A stretch of DNA of 64,000 bases from Gari tellinella (Eukaryota > Mollusca > Bivalvia > Cardiida > Psammobiidae). Every line of letters starts with the position of its first letter. Position 1 is the stretch's first letter. Both the position numbers and the translations under genes were made by a program. Under the pieces are notes generated by a model that was given only the letters and a program-made list of their open reading frames with translations, did not search any database and was not told where the DNA came from. This document shows, piece after piece, positions 35,623 to 47,279 of the stretch. Location: contig OV277863.1 in assembly GCA_922989275.2 (NCBI GenBank), forward strand, positions 17,760,001-17,824,000. The letters run 5' to 3'.

Positions 35623-35868
35623 CAGTGGAGAATCTGTTATTCTTTCCCGTTTAAACGCAAACGTACGCAAACGCAAAGCACTAAAACGTAGAAAAGAACA
35701 ACTTTTAGACAATTCTGATAATTCATGTTTATCTTGGTGGCAAACAGTTTGGAGCCTGATCAGACGCCGGGTTACCCGGCGTCTGATCTGGCTCCAAACT
35801 GTTTGTATGGTAAATAATAGTTTTAGCGTAAACGCGTTTATTGGGAAAGAATAACAGTTTCTCCACTG
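35623..35868. mobile_element. CAGTGGAGAA-type MITE, full length
   Basis: A 246 bp TA-flanked copy with intact tips and a perfect core. It sits 90 bp from the acceptor of the 35459-35533 tetraspanin exon on the gene strand. Confidence 0.93.
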
Positions 35869-36300
35869 TAACGACATATTAGATATAACAAAACAAAGAT
35901 AATTCCCAAATCCTAGTTCACGTTTAGTAAAATGGACATGATATAATGAAATTTGAATATAACGAAGGTACTCAGAAGGTCCCGAGAACTTCGTAATAAG
36001 TGAGCGTCACTGTACTATGAAGCCGTACATCGTAAAATTAATCGTGATGATGTTACCCCTACACCGCCATAAGGTCGTCTGCTTCAATATTGTTGTCTGA
36101 AAGATCGTTTTAAAGTAAGATTTAAGGTTTTATGAGTTTTAAAATATTGATGTAAGTGTCAAACACTTTGGGTGCTGATCAGACGCCGAATATTTTCTGT
36201 ATCAAAAACCAATCCTGTTTAAGATAGGAATGAATTTTTACAAAAGTTTTTAAGTATTTAAAATGCTTTACTGAACAGGCAAATGGTGCTTTATTCAATA

Positions 36301-36658
36301 CAGTGTTCCCTCTCTACAACGACATCTAATGGGAGACAAAAATTGTGTGCGTTGTTCGGAGGGAGACGTTATAGGAAGGGAGCTTAGATTACATTTGCAA
36401 ACAGCTTAAATCCAGATCAGACGCCGCGTAACGCGGCGTCTGATCTGGATTCAAGCTGTTTGTCAATCGTAATTACTTTTTTCTGTCAAAATGTCCATTA
36501 TGTAACTTTAAGAAAAAAAAGACAGACGACAATTTTAAGCAGACGACATTGCAGCCGTGAATAGGTTGGACATACTTGCCCTGTTTAGGGCACAACGGCA
36601 AGTGTCGTTGTAAGGAGGGAGTCGTTGTTGGGAGGGCCGTTGTAGGGAGGGAGCGCTG
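36301..36658. mobile_element. CAGTGYTCCCTC-type MITE, full length
   Basis: A 358 bp element flanked by TA on both sides. Tips CAGTGTTCCCTCTCTACAACG and the inverted CCGTTGTAGGGAGGGAGCGCTG. It contains GTTGTTCGGAGGGAG, the core AAACAGCTTAAATCCAGATCAG with centre GCCGCGTAACGCGGC, and CAGACGAC repeats. This is the reference copy for the family. Confidence 0.9.
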
Positions 36659-37191
36659 TACGTCATGTTTTCCGACATTTTCAGTTTGTAGACCGCACAT
36701 CCAAACGCGTAACACTACATGTACGACATAGAAATATGAAAATGATTAACTGCCATCCAATGACTAGTGTTGTGTTTTCTCCACACACTATAACGGTAAG
36801 TTGAAACATGTTGACAAGAGCCCAGTCATAAACCTGGACAGTATAACCTCTCTATTACGACCACTTACAGTGTTAATTATTAGATGTTTGAGCAGGTGAC
36901 GGCTTAAAGCAAGGCGACAGTAATACAGAAAGCTCCTTACTCTCACCTCGCTTTTAGTTGTCATCTGTATGTTATATAACCCATTAGTGTGTTTTTAGTG
37001 GTCTTTATAGAGAGGGTTTGCTGCAGTTATGAGTACATCATGTTTAATAGGTAAGTACTACTAATTAGGCCATCACCTTATAATTCTTACTACGTCATTA
37101 GTACCTGTGTAAACAACTTGATCTATTAAATATCAACTATCAAGTACATCACCTGGGATGCTGTGTAATTGGTGTTTATTACATCGTTCCC

Positions 37192-37528
37192 TCTCTTCAA
37201 CAACACCCAATGGGAGACAACAATTGTGTGCGTTGTTCAGAGGGAGTCGTTATAGGGAGGGACATTTGCAAACAGATTGAATCCAGATCAGACGCCGCGT
37301 AACCCGGCGTCTGATCTGGATTCAAGCTGTTTGTCATTCGTCATTATGTTTTTACAGTCAAAATGCCTATTAGGTAACTTTGAGAAAAACAGCAGACGAC
37401 CATTTTAAGCAGACGACATTGCAGTCGTGAATAGGTTGGACATAATTGCTCTCTTTAGGAAATTGCGACAAGGGTCGTTGTAAGGAGGGAGTCGTTGTTT
37501 GGAGAGCCGTTGTAGGGAGGGAGCACTG
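37192..37528. mobile_element. CAGTGYTCCCTC-type MITE
   Basis: A 337 bp TA-flanked copy. The left tip is mutated (CATCGTTCCCTCTCT) and the right tip GGGAGGGAGCACTG is intact. The core is AAACAGATTGAATCCAGATCAG with its partner. Confidence 0.88.
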
Positions 37529-37587
37529 TAGTAACCACTGACCTGACCAGTGAAGAAGACGTAAGTAAAACAATGATGTCAACTACA

Positions 37588-37778
37588 AATAGTTTGGAAC
37601 TAGATCAAACAACGAATAATTTCATATCTGATCAAGCTCCCAAAAATTGTTTGTCCCTCAGATTGAAATAATTTTTTGAAGTGAAATAAAAATGTAAATT
37701 ATTACATTTTATCAATTTGCGTTTGTGTTTCAATTACATTTAAATGGGAAAGTATACATCTTCTCCAATGTAGCATCA
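37588..37778. mobile_element. Decayed CAGTGGAGAA-type MITE
   Basis: Core AAATAGTTTGGAACTAGATCAAAC with partner CTGATCAAGCTCCC and right arm TTAAATGGGAAAG..TCTTCTCCAATG. The left tip is gone. Confidence 0.6.
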
Positions 37779-38225
37779 ACACTCCCACACGATGAAGAGG
37801 GTTTAAGTACACAATAATGAAACCGTAATTAGTAAATTAAGTTATTTTTAGATGAGTAACTGTTAATTCATTTGATTAATTTTGACAAACTCTGAAACCC
37901 AACTAATAACTCAATTTAAGATTGTTGAATTAATGTTTTTGTTAAGTAATTAGTTAAGTAATTGACCCCATCCCTGAATGCTATATCTAATTAGTTATTG
38001 ACGTATTTGGAATAAGGCTCTAAACAGTTTGACTCCCGAATGACACAAAACAATAGTTGAATTTAACAATATTTATGATCGCGATTTCATTTAATGAATA
38101 TATCTACATGTAATATGTTTTGTTTTCGTGGCTGTATGAAAACACCTGGCCATAGACTTATTTTTATACCTCCATGAAAACAAATAAAAATGTTGTATAT
38201 AAAACTTATCATTTATAATCACTAC

Positions 38226-40849
38226 TAGTCTAGCAGCTTAAGTCACTTTTATGAAGAGAATACTTCGCTTGATGATGCAATCACCAAATTTGGCACATAT
38301 ATTTAATATGACATGCTTTATGGGAAAAGCACACTGTCCACGTGAAAAAAACAAAATGGCCACAATATGTCAAGATGGCCGCCATTCGAAGTGTTTTCAA
38401 ACACTTTTCGAACTATAATTTGATTGAATAGTCCTATTTTGAAGATCTTTACATACAAATATATGTTTTAGAGGATGAGAAAACCAATGTTGAATTTAGA
38501 AAATAAAAAGAATTGAAAATTATGATGATTTAATATGAGTTAAGTGACAATTTACTGTCTCGATGAAGCTTTAATGGATAGTGCAACAGCTTACTCAAAT
38601 ACTACTTAATATGGTGATACAAACATCAAATTGAGAACATATATGCTTCCAGACATGCTTTCCCGGAAAATGACACTGTTCACGTAAAAAACAAAATTGC
38701 CTCCATTTTTCAAGATGGCCGCTTTTCGAAGTGTTTTCTAACTATTTTTAAATATATTTGATTGAATAATCCTACTTTGAAGATCTTTGCATCAAAATAT
38801 ATCTTTTTCGGGATGAAAAAACCATTTTGGAATTAAGAAAATAAAAAAATATTGAAAAGTATGATGATATAAAAGGAATTAAATGAACAATTACTGTCTC
38901 GTTGAAGTAATGTTTTAATTGATAGTGCTGCTTGTGCATCAGATTAGCCTTTAAATGCCATTCAACAATCTCAAGGAAATTTTGTTTAAACTGTCGCGGA
39001 ATCGACTGCATCGATATTCGTCGTATTTCAAAGCAGCATGCCAATTTCCTTGTCCAGAAATTATTCGTACACAAAAAAAGTGAAAATAAATGCTACTTAA
39101 ATTATTGTTAAAAAAAGGTTTGAGGTGCATTTAGAATGGCGGCCATCTTAAAAAATGGCCGCCATTTTATTGTCTCTTGGATAACGTGCATTTTCGAGAA
39201 GAAATCATGTTTTAAGCATATATGTGCTGTATTTAATGCTTGTTTGACCAAATTAAGTAATTTTCGTAATCATGCTACACAAACAGCACTATCCATTAAA
39301 ACTTCAATAAGACAGTGATTCTTTCATTGAATTCATATAATATCATCATAATTTTCAATAACTTTGATTTTCTAAATTCAAAAACGGTTTCACATCCACA
39401 AAACCATATAGATCTTCAAAATAGGATTATTGAATCAAATTATAGTTCAAAACTTGTTTGAAAGCACTTTGGTTGGCGACCATTTCTTTTCACGTTGACA
39501 ACGTTTTTTCCCCGAGAAAGCATGTCTTTAAGCATATGTATACATGTATGTGCTACATTTGATGCCTGTATCACCAAATGAAGTATTGTTTTAGTAATGT
39601 GTTGCACTTTGCAATAAAACTTCAACGAGACAGTAATTGTTCATTTAATTCCTATTCTATCATCATAATTTTCAATATTTTTATTTTCTTAATTCCAAAA
39701 TGGTTTTCTCATCCAAAAAAGATCTTCAAAATAGAACTATTCAATAAAATATATTTCATAAATAGTTTAAAAACTCTTCGAAAGGCAGTCATCCTGAAAT
39801 ATTTACATTCACCCTGTAAAGTCTTTATATAATCCTATTAAAAATTTGCGGTACATCTGCCGATGAACCTACACTTTGAATCTGGTTTGAGCCAGTTCGG
39901 ATTTCGCCCGTGCTATTCGTGGACTTCTTCAAATAGACTACATCGGGCACTTAACACTAAGCTCCCATTGGTCGACGGTCATATGACACTAGCGGAGTGA
40001 TACATACCCATAGGTCGTTGCCATCGCGTTGCTATGTGTGTAAATGGGTAAAGAAAACAACCGCGACCTGTATTTTTAGCATGTGCTTTGGCAATAGATA
40101 TTCAAGTTGCACTGTTATTTATTTGCCTTGTAAGTCACAGAGAGAAAGTTTACTGGAAAAAATCCTGAATTTTTAATACAGTTAGAGTACAAGTAGTTGG
40201 GACTACTTTCTCACCATATTTAGAAACTGGTATGGCTATTACATCTACATTACATCTATCAAACCTCTTTGACCGGTATATGATAAATTCTTATACAGAA
40301 AAACAAATCTGGCAAATAAACACATTAAATTGACAAGACAGAAAATATAAATATAAATATAAGGAATAAACAATATCTCTTTGCCGCTCATGACGGTATG
40401 ACTACATTAGCTTCGGGGGGTAAATTTAACGAAAACGAAGGGCGTTTTCGTTAAATGTACCTCCCGAAGCTAATGTAATCATACCGTCATGAACGTCAAA
40501 AATATGTTGTTTATTCCTATAATATGGCGGCCATTTTGTTTTTTACGTGGACAGCGTCCTTTTCCTAGAAAGCATGTCTTGAAGCATATATGTGCTAAAT
40601 TTGACGTTTGTATCAACAAATTAAGTAGTATTTTAGTACGCTGCTGCATGGTCAATTCAAACTTCATCATTATAGTTCAAAAAGTGTTTGTAAGCACTTC
40701 AAATGGCGGCCATCATGAAAAATGGCGACCATTATTTTTTTTCACGTTGACAGTGTGCTTTTCCGATAAAGCATGTCATGTTGTATATATGTGCAACATT
40801 TGATGCTTGCATCACACAGCGAAATGTGTTCACTTAATCTGCCGGACTA
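38226..40849. mobile_element. 2.6 kb foldback element with about 360 bp repeat units
   Basis: The ends TAGTCTAGCAGCTTAAGT and (inverted) TAGTCCGGCAGATTAAGT are bounded by TAC at 38223-38225 and 40850-40852. Both sides carry units with an ATGGCCGCC or ATGGCGGCC segment, a GATCTTCAAAAT-type segment, a TTTTCAATA segment and a TACTGTCTC segment; the left half is in one direction and the right half inverted. About 500 bp near 39840-40340 is unrelated and a long perfect hairpin is nested at 40362-40520. Short open frames inside are not genes. The transposase class is unknown. Confidence 0.7.
40362..40520. repeat. Nested near-perfect hairpin, arms about 75 bp
   Basis: From GGAATAAACAATAT and GACGGTATGACTACATTAGC on the left to the inverted GCTAATGTAATCATACCGTC and TGTTTATTCC on the right, with a loop near AACGAAGGGCG. 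It interrupts the repeat units of the surrounding foldback element, so it is probably a later insertion. Confidence 0.75.
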
Positions 40850-41269
40850 TACTGAATGTAAGAAAGAAACTAAATAGAGAATATGACATGAGTGTGTTCA
40901 ATTTCACTTTTACGCCATAGGTTGCAATCCCTCCGCCAAAATATTTGCGGCTATTTAAAACGTGGTGTTGGTTATGGTAACGACATCGCAGATGGTGTCA
41001 TTAAAATGCTGGCGTCCCGCGTCATGCAGCTCTTGTGGACACACAATCTGACTTAGAGAATACAGTCCTAGCAAGGCGTGGCCTATTTTTCATTTTTCAC
41101 GGGGGTATAAAAATACAGTCTATCAAAACTCACCGAAAGTAATGTAAACACACACTATCAAAATATAAAACTATGAACGTTAAAAAGTTCCGAAGGTCGT
41201 TATCTTGCAGTAAATAGCCTTCAGAAGATGTCCTGATAGACTCCGAGCTAGACATGAAGACAGATGACA

Positions 41270-41429
41270 ACTCAAAGCAGGTAAAACAGAATGCGCTTTT
41301 ACATTAAGCCCGCTTTAAGCTATCATCTGCTAGGATATAGAAAACGTTAAGTGTGATACATGCCCATGACTGTATAAATTGGAACTATTTTGATCAGTGA
41401 AGGGATAAATTAAATACACTAAAAGACGT
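41270..41429. mobile_element. AGCAG-type MITE, truncated
   Basis: Has CAGGTAAAACAGAATGCGC, AGCTATCATCTGCTAGGATATAG and the arm through TACACTAAAAGACG, then stops at the TTAA of the complete copy next to it. Confidence 0.65.
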
Positions 41430-41433
41430 TTAA

Positions 41434-41677
41434 CCCTTTACCTCATAGCCTGTTTCTAGTTTTGAAAAACATGTGACCACTTAAAGCAGGTTGAAAGTAA
41501 AGCAGAATGTGCCTTAAGGCACATTCTGCTTTACTTTCAGCCTGCATTAAGCTAAAATCTGCTAGGCTATATAAAATATTTGTAATGGTAATTGTTCATG
41601 AGGGTATAAACTGGAACTTTTTCTTCAGCGGAGGAGTAAATTAAATACGCTAAAAATCGCTTCTATGTGGGAAAGGG
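41434..41677. mobile_element. AGCAG-type MITE, full length, TTAA-flanked
   Basis: A 244 bp copy between TTAA at 41430-41433 and 41678-41681. Its palindrome, centred on GCCTTAAGGC, is intact. Confidence 0.9.
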
Positions 41678-41952
41678 TTAAAACAATGACATAATGGGTT
41701 AAAACAATTAATACAGTGGGTAGGGCTTCGTTCATTCTCATTGAATGCACTTCTGCTAAACCTATGATGTTAATTGAAAAATGTTACGAGCTTGATCTGT
41801 CGGCAAGTAACTCGATGTCTGATCAGAATAAAAACATTCTGCTACTCAGATGCTAAATAATTCTAAATATCCTGTTCTTTTCTGCATATTTGTGCGTATC
41901 ATTAAGTCCAGTTTGATAACATCTCCCTATATGTGTAGATATGGTAACTTAC

Positions 41953-42068
41953 TGGTAAGCTTAGACTGAGCATCCGTAGTTTGGAAGCTAATATTCCAAA
42001 AGCACATAGGAATGCAGCGGTGACCCCAACAATAATAAGGATTGTAGCTACCGGGTCAAAGACAGATG
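41953..42068 (-). CDS. Tetraspanin exon: end of small loop, TM2, short inner loop
   Basis: A 116 bp exon between acceptor CTTTTACAG and donor CCA/GTAAGT. Only one frame is open (two bases, then TCT GTC TTT), so the upstream exon must end with one base of a codon. It encodes SVFDPVATILIIVGVTAAFL then CAFGILASKLRMLSLSLP, i.e. TM2 and the short cytoplasmic loop, joining TM3 in phase 0. The canonical inner-loop GxxGAxxEN motif is not evident. The exon for the N-terminus, TM1 and the first extracellular loop was not found between here and 64000. Confidence 0.8.
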
Positions 42069-42242
42069 CTGTAAAAGAAATGACATTGTTATTGTCCCAT
42101 TCACTGCTATGACGTCATACTTAATTATCATGACGTTTTGTGCTTAAAACAAGTTTATCAACTTCAAGCGTAGTATGATTAATGCAATACGGTAATAGAT
42201 GGCAAATAGTGTTGAGTCTAATCAGAAACACCGCATACCTAT

Positions 42243-42545
42243 GGAATTCCATATACGACAGCCAACTGCTAGCTGCTTACTGCCAACTGCTTCCTGTCAA
42301 TTCAATTATTTGAAATTCATGTATAGGGATTAAAAATGGAGGATCTTCTGGTAAAATACTGCCCGCTGCGGCCACAAAACTTCACATTTGACCAAATAGC
42401 TGCCGTATTGGAAGTAAAACATGAAGTATCGTACATGTATGGAACATACAGTAAGTAGTTGGCAGTAAGCAGTTGGCAGTAAGCAGTTAAGAGTAGACAG
42501 TAAGCAGTTGGCAGTTGACAGTAAGAAGTTGGCTGGTGTACATGG
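42243..42545. repeat. Minisatellite built on AGTAAGCAGTTGGC, with inverted flank
   Basis: About 90 bp (42449-42538) of imperfect 14 bp units AGTAAGCAGTTGGC. The same motif occurs inverted at 42263-42298 (GCCAACTGCTAGCTGCTTACTGCC), and both sides abut TGGAATTCCATA or TGGAACTCCGTA. A second block lies at 42865-42962. Confidence 0.85.
42336..42450 (+). other. Possible small coding exon between minisatellite arms
   Basis: ATG in a good context (AAAAATGG) opens 38 codons, including QNFTFDQIAAVLEVKHEV, and ends at a consensus donor ACA/GTAAGT. I do not recognise the peptide. The donor lies in the first minisatellite unit, which itself contains AGTAAG, so the splice signal may be coincidental. It could be host coding sequence or part of the flanking repeat. 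Confidence 0.22.
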
Positions 42546-42864
42546 AACTCCGTAGCGAGGAAAACAAAATACCACATGCATTTGTTGTCAAATGTTTGGA
42601 TAGGAGTCAAACAATGACGCTCCTGAATGCTTTTTAGGCGCCCCGTGTCGAGCTACGAGTACATCTGTATATCAATACGTGTTGGAATAGTGGCGGATTT
42701 CCATCAATTATTGATATATAGTACTTATAAATTTGGAAAATAGAAGAAAAAAATAACCTAGGAAACGACAAGTTTATTTCAGTAACAGTTCATAGGGGCC
42801 ACGGTTCCTGGTTCGGGGCTTCGGTTTTATACCCGTCATCAAGTATGCATACAGTACGCATTTG

Positions 42865-42962
42865 GCGGTGAGAAGTTGGTGGTAAGCAGTTGGCAATAAG
42901 TAGTTGGCAGTAAGCAGTAGGCAGTAAGCAGTAAAGAGTTGACAGTTGACAGTAAGAAGTTG
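42865..42962. repeat. Minisatellite, second block
   Basis: Units GTAAGCAGTTGGCA and GTAAGCAGTAGGCA repeat imperfectly and end in AAGAAGTTGGCTGTCGTATATGGAATTCC, as in the first block. Confidence 0.85.
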
Positions 42963-43092
42963 GCTGTCGTATATGGAATTCCATACATAACGACGCGTCT
43001 TATTAAGGAATAAACTGCAAATAAACATTGTACTACGGGTAAAGTAATGGAACGCCAAGTACTTTTCTCTCTTTATACTTAAATTTTTTGTT

Positions 43093-43275
43093 CGTTTATG
43101 TTATTCTTTCCCGTTAAACGCAAACGAAACGCGGACGCATTGCAATCAATTGTAGAAAATGATATCCATTTGAAAACGTTGACTATTTATTGTTATCTAA
43201 GTGGAAAACAGTTTGGAGTCTGATCAGACGCCGGATTACCTGGCGTCTAATCTGGCTCCAAAGTGTTTGTAATTG
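43093..43275. mobile_element. CAGTGGAGAA-type MITE lacking right arm
   Basis: Left arm TTATTCTTTCCCGTTAAACGC, and core AAACAGTTTGGAGTCTGATCAGACGCC to GGCTCCAAAGTGTTTG. It stops where the next full copy (43281) begins. Confidence 0.75.
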
Positions 43276-43280
43276 ATATA

Positions 43281-43526
43281 CAGTGGAGAACACGTTATTC
43301 TTTCCCGTTTAAACGCAAACGTACGCAAACGCAAAACACTAAAACGTAGAAAAAGACAACTTTTTGACAAATCTGACTTTTCATTTTTATCTGAGTGGCA
43401 AACAGTTTGGAGCCTGATCAAACGCCGGGTTACCCGGCGTCTGATCAGGCTCCAAACTGTTTGCAATGGAAATAATAGGTTTAGCGTAAACGCGTTTATT
43501 GGGAAAGAATAACGTTTTCTCAACTG
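43281..43526. mobile_element. CAGTGGAGAA-type MITE, full length
   Basis: 246 bp, TA on both sides, intact tips (right tip TCTCAACTG) and a core centred on CGGGTTACCCG. Confidence 0.92.
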
Positions 43527-43810
43527 TACGTGTATTAGTTTAGGCGTAAATGCGATTATTGGGAAATAATAACGTCATGAACTCCGATCTTTATCGAGCT
43601 TTTTCGCGTGTATATGTACAGTTAAATATATTCCTCTTAGTAGAGTCACCAATGTTGTCATTATGCCAAATGTTCTAAAATATGATAAAAAAAATATTGC
43701 GGAATTTAGCTCTGTATGCTGATAAAGTATTTAGTTCAAGAAGCAGATATGTAAACAATGTACAAGAGTAATACTAAACAGATTATAAAAGTCTAAGTAT
43801 GACATGTAGC

Positions 43811-43905
43811 TATAGTTCATTTAATGAAAATAATGCAATATAACCTGGAGCGACCGTAGGGAGCGAACAGGTTATGTTGTATAATTTTCAAACAAATGAA
43901 CTATA
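43811..43905. repeat. Hairpin with 38 bp arms and GC-rich loop
   Basis: TATAGTTCATTTAATGAAAA..AATATAACCTG pairs with CAGGTTATGTTGTATAATTTTC..AATGAACTATA around a loop GAGCGACCGTAGGGAGCGAA. No tips or target duplication assigned. Confidence 0.7.
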
Positions 43906-44943
43906 TAACTGATTTACCGTTTGCCTCAAATATGGCACGCGGGCCAGTGTACATTGAATGTCAGACAGTTACCGTTCAACCTACTTTACCCTATATAGAA
44001 AGTTATCGCGCAACCCAAATTACCGCTCGTCTCAATTTGTCAGCCAATGCAAGGGCTCTATTTCGGAGGGCGGTGCTTCGTATTTTCAGAAACCGGCGAG
44101 TTCACTTTTACACATGACGTCACACAAAACACTAGAAAATCGACCTGGAACCGTATACGCGTGAAGGGCTCGCTGTAGGCATTAACAAAACCAAGCATGA
44201 ACGAGTCACCCAAATGGAATTTAAAAATACATGTATATTCAATTGAGGACGGTTTTTATTTGTGTGTTCGACAATATAGTGTTGAAAAAAGGAGTGAACG
44301 ATCAGCTGTGGACTGATATAACATGAACATGCTTGATCAATTGATTTGCAGCACCTGATCAACGAAGATTCGAGTCCTTTAACCCATCAATGGAGCTAAG
44401 CAATAATTGTTTTAAAGTATGTTCAGAAAAAATAGGAAAACACAAATTACAGGGTGAAAACAGTTCAAAACACCCTAAATCAAGTACATTCTTAGTTTTT
44501 AAATGACATTGATCTGGACTGTGTTGTTTAGTGCATTATACTATTAATGACAAAAATGTCTATGGCATCGAAGGGGTTGACGACGTGTTGCTGTTTAACG
44601 CAAATTAAAACGCTTATAGGAGCCTCTGTATTGCTTGACTAATGCATTGATAAAAACAACCTATTTAATAACAACATTGAAAATAAACTAATTCCTTTCA
44701 AGAGGTTTTATAGTCAAATCTTTGTAAAGCGATTACACAAAAGACTAGATCCATAGGTCGGCTGTTTAACCCTTTTAACTCAACACTTATACAATGAACA
44801 ATTCGGGTCAAGTCCATTTTTTGTAAAAGGAGCTTTACGATGTAGTTCTACAATCTTTGCTCTGGACAAGTGTAACGGGAACATTATAAATGACGAGTGT
44901 ACTCGTCACCTAGGGTTCAATGAGTTAATGCAGGACATGGCTT

Positions 44944-44994
44944 GAACTGACCTTTCTATATTACGCATCATGCGTAATATAGAAAGGTCAGTTC
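44944..44994. repeat. Perfect 51 bp palindrome
   Basis: 25 bp perfect arms (GAACTGACCTTTCTATATTACGCAT and its inverse) around a single C. No flanking element was recognised. Confidence 0.9.
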
Positions 44995-44999
44995 AGAGC

Positions 45000-46714
45000 G
45001 TTTCATAGTAATTTCATTATGCACTTACTATAGTCGCTGTCTACAGACTTCTTTGATTTGATTTATTCATGCCTCTTCATTGAAAGGCCGTAGTACACAG
45101 GTTATACTGTGATTCCCAGCTGAGCGGTTGCTGTATGACGTAACATTTGATGCGCTACGCTCCGCCTTAGCACGCGGTGTCCATAACCGGTTTGTTTATT
45201 TCTGCCATACACAGGTACAAAACTGAAAAATATGCGATATATTTTTTCATTTCTCGCTGAAATGGAGCACTTTCATTGGCTGACAAACTAGGGCAAACGG
45301 TAATATGGAATGTAAGCACGTTTCATTTCTAAAACAAACAAGATGTATGTAATTTCTGGTTGATGTTTGACCCGCTATTGGATTCGCTGGCTTTTGAGAC
45401 ATGGGTTGCTGTAACACGAGTTTGGATGTAATGCGATGAGCTATGTCATTTAGTGCATTGTACAATTAGCTTAGGAAATGTATTGCTGGGGATATGTAGA
45501 ATAACCGTTTTCCTGCCGAGCTTTATAACACTTACACATCCAAACCGTTTGGATCAAGATTAGATACTCATATGCATGGTGTTAAGGACAACTGTCTAAA
45601 ATTCTTAACTTTAGAAATAAAAACTGACGATAAGTCTGCAGGCAGACGATTGTATGGCAGTGATGTGTTTTGACGTCATAATGTCAGTGAAAGGGTTAAG
45701 TTTATTTGTCATGCTATTTATGTACTACAAATGTGATACGATAACAAAGTGCGACTTGAATAATTAACGACGACAAATCAGACAAGGGATTGTGTTTAAT
45801 TATACTACATGTGTTACATATACACGACATTTGTTTCTGTGAAAATATAACATAACTGGTTGCTTATATAAATGATATCTAGATATGAAATAAAACACGT
45901 TATGTTCGTAAATTTCCAGTACAAAAACCGGATATACCCATCATTTACAAAATGAGCCGTGCCATGACAAAACATGCCTTATTGACGCAGCGGCTGGCCT
46001 TTATCGACACTGTTTGACAACCACATGCATCTAAAGCATGTTATGTAGCTGTATTATATACGGTATTAGGCAGTGTAGACCAAAACCAGATACCGAGCAT
46101 AAGACTACAATGGTGTTTGGTATGTACAATGTTACAATGCAATAAGGCAAGTTTTGTCATGGCACGGCTCAAATGTTTAGACCAATATTATAGGGCTCCT
46201 ACCGAACAACTGCGATTAGGATCTGCAGAATTTATTTTTATGTAATTTTATTGCATAAATGCATATTTGTTTCTTCGGTGTTTTTGCGAAATGAACTACA
46301 AGATGTATACGCGTTTCCCATTTCCGTTCCGTACATGTAGATATATATATATATATAGGTTATTTTTACTTTCTTCCCAGTACACAGATAGACACGTGAT
46401 TAATTCAAATGAGAAGTGGGGTTCTAAGCACGATGCTATCGAATCGTCGCCAATTGTTAATTCAAACTTGGCTCGATTAAAAATTGGGTATATGTATACG
46501 TGTAGCCAGTGTGGCAGCTGGCATCATTGAAGGACACACATAATGTAGGGAGTTCCTATATACCTGCACTGACCAGTCAACTGTCTTTAAAGATCAACAA
46601 GGTATAATGGATAACATGTTATTTCATTCCTTTAAACTGACAGAAATGCAAGCGGAATACCCATAAAACATGATAAATTCTTTGCAATACTAACGATATG
46701 TATCTGAGTTGATA
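45000..46714. other. No supported gene in this stretch
   Basis: I see scattered short frames and a TA-rich run near 46340, but no domain, exon or shared repeat apart from a half-core relic (CCAAACCGTTTGGATCAAGATTAGA) at about 45540. Confidence 0.5.
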
Positions 46715-46961
46715 CAGTGGAGAAAACGTTATTCTTTCCCAATAAACGCCTTTACGCTAAAAGTATTATTTCCAGTGCAAGCAGTTTGGAGCCAGATCAG
46801 ACGCCGGGTTACCCGGTGTCTGATCAGCCCCCAAACTGTTTGCCACACATATTAAAACGAATGATCAGAATTGTAAATAATGTGTCATTTTCTACGTTTT
46901 AATGCACTGCGTTTGCTTTTCTTTTGCGTTTAAACGGGAAAGAATAACGTTTTCTCCACTG
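46715..46961. mobile_element. CAGTGGAGAA-type MITE, full length
   Basis: 247 bp, TA-flanked, with tips CAGTGGAGAAAACGTT and the inverted AACGTTTTCTCCACTG. The core is GCAAGCAGTTTGGAGCC with its partner. Confidence 0.92.
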
Positions 46962-46992
46962 TAACAGGTTTTAGCATTAATGTGTTTATTGG

Positions 46993-47212
46993 TACAGAGG
47001 AGAATGAACGCGTTTACGCTTAAACTATTAAACTGTTCCAAACAGTTTGGAACCAGATAAGACGCCGGGTAAACAGGAGTCTGATTAGGCTCCCAATAAT
47101 ATATCTAAGGGTTACAAATATGAAAACACATGTTGATTTCTATATCTTATACTATTGCGTTTGCGTGTCGTTTGCGTTGAAATGGGAAAAAATAACGTCT
47201 TCACCATTGTAG
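46993..47212. mobile_element. Decayed CAGTGGAGAA-type MITE
   Basis: Tip CAGAGGAGAATGAACGCG, core AAACAGTTTGGAACCAGATAAGACGCC, right arm GAAATGGGAAAAAATAACGTCTTCACCATTG. Confidence 0.7.
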
Positions 47213-47279
47213 ATTATTTCGGGTGTACTTACCCTATTCGTCGGTCTGGTAATACCAAAAATATCAAAACTCCGGCCAT

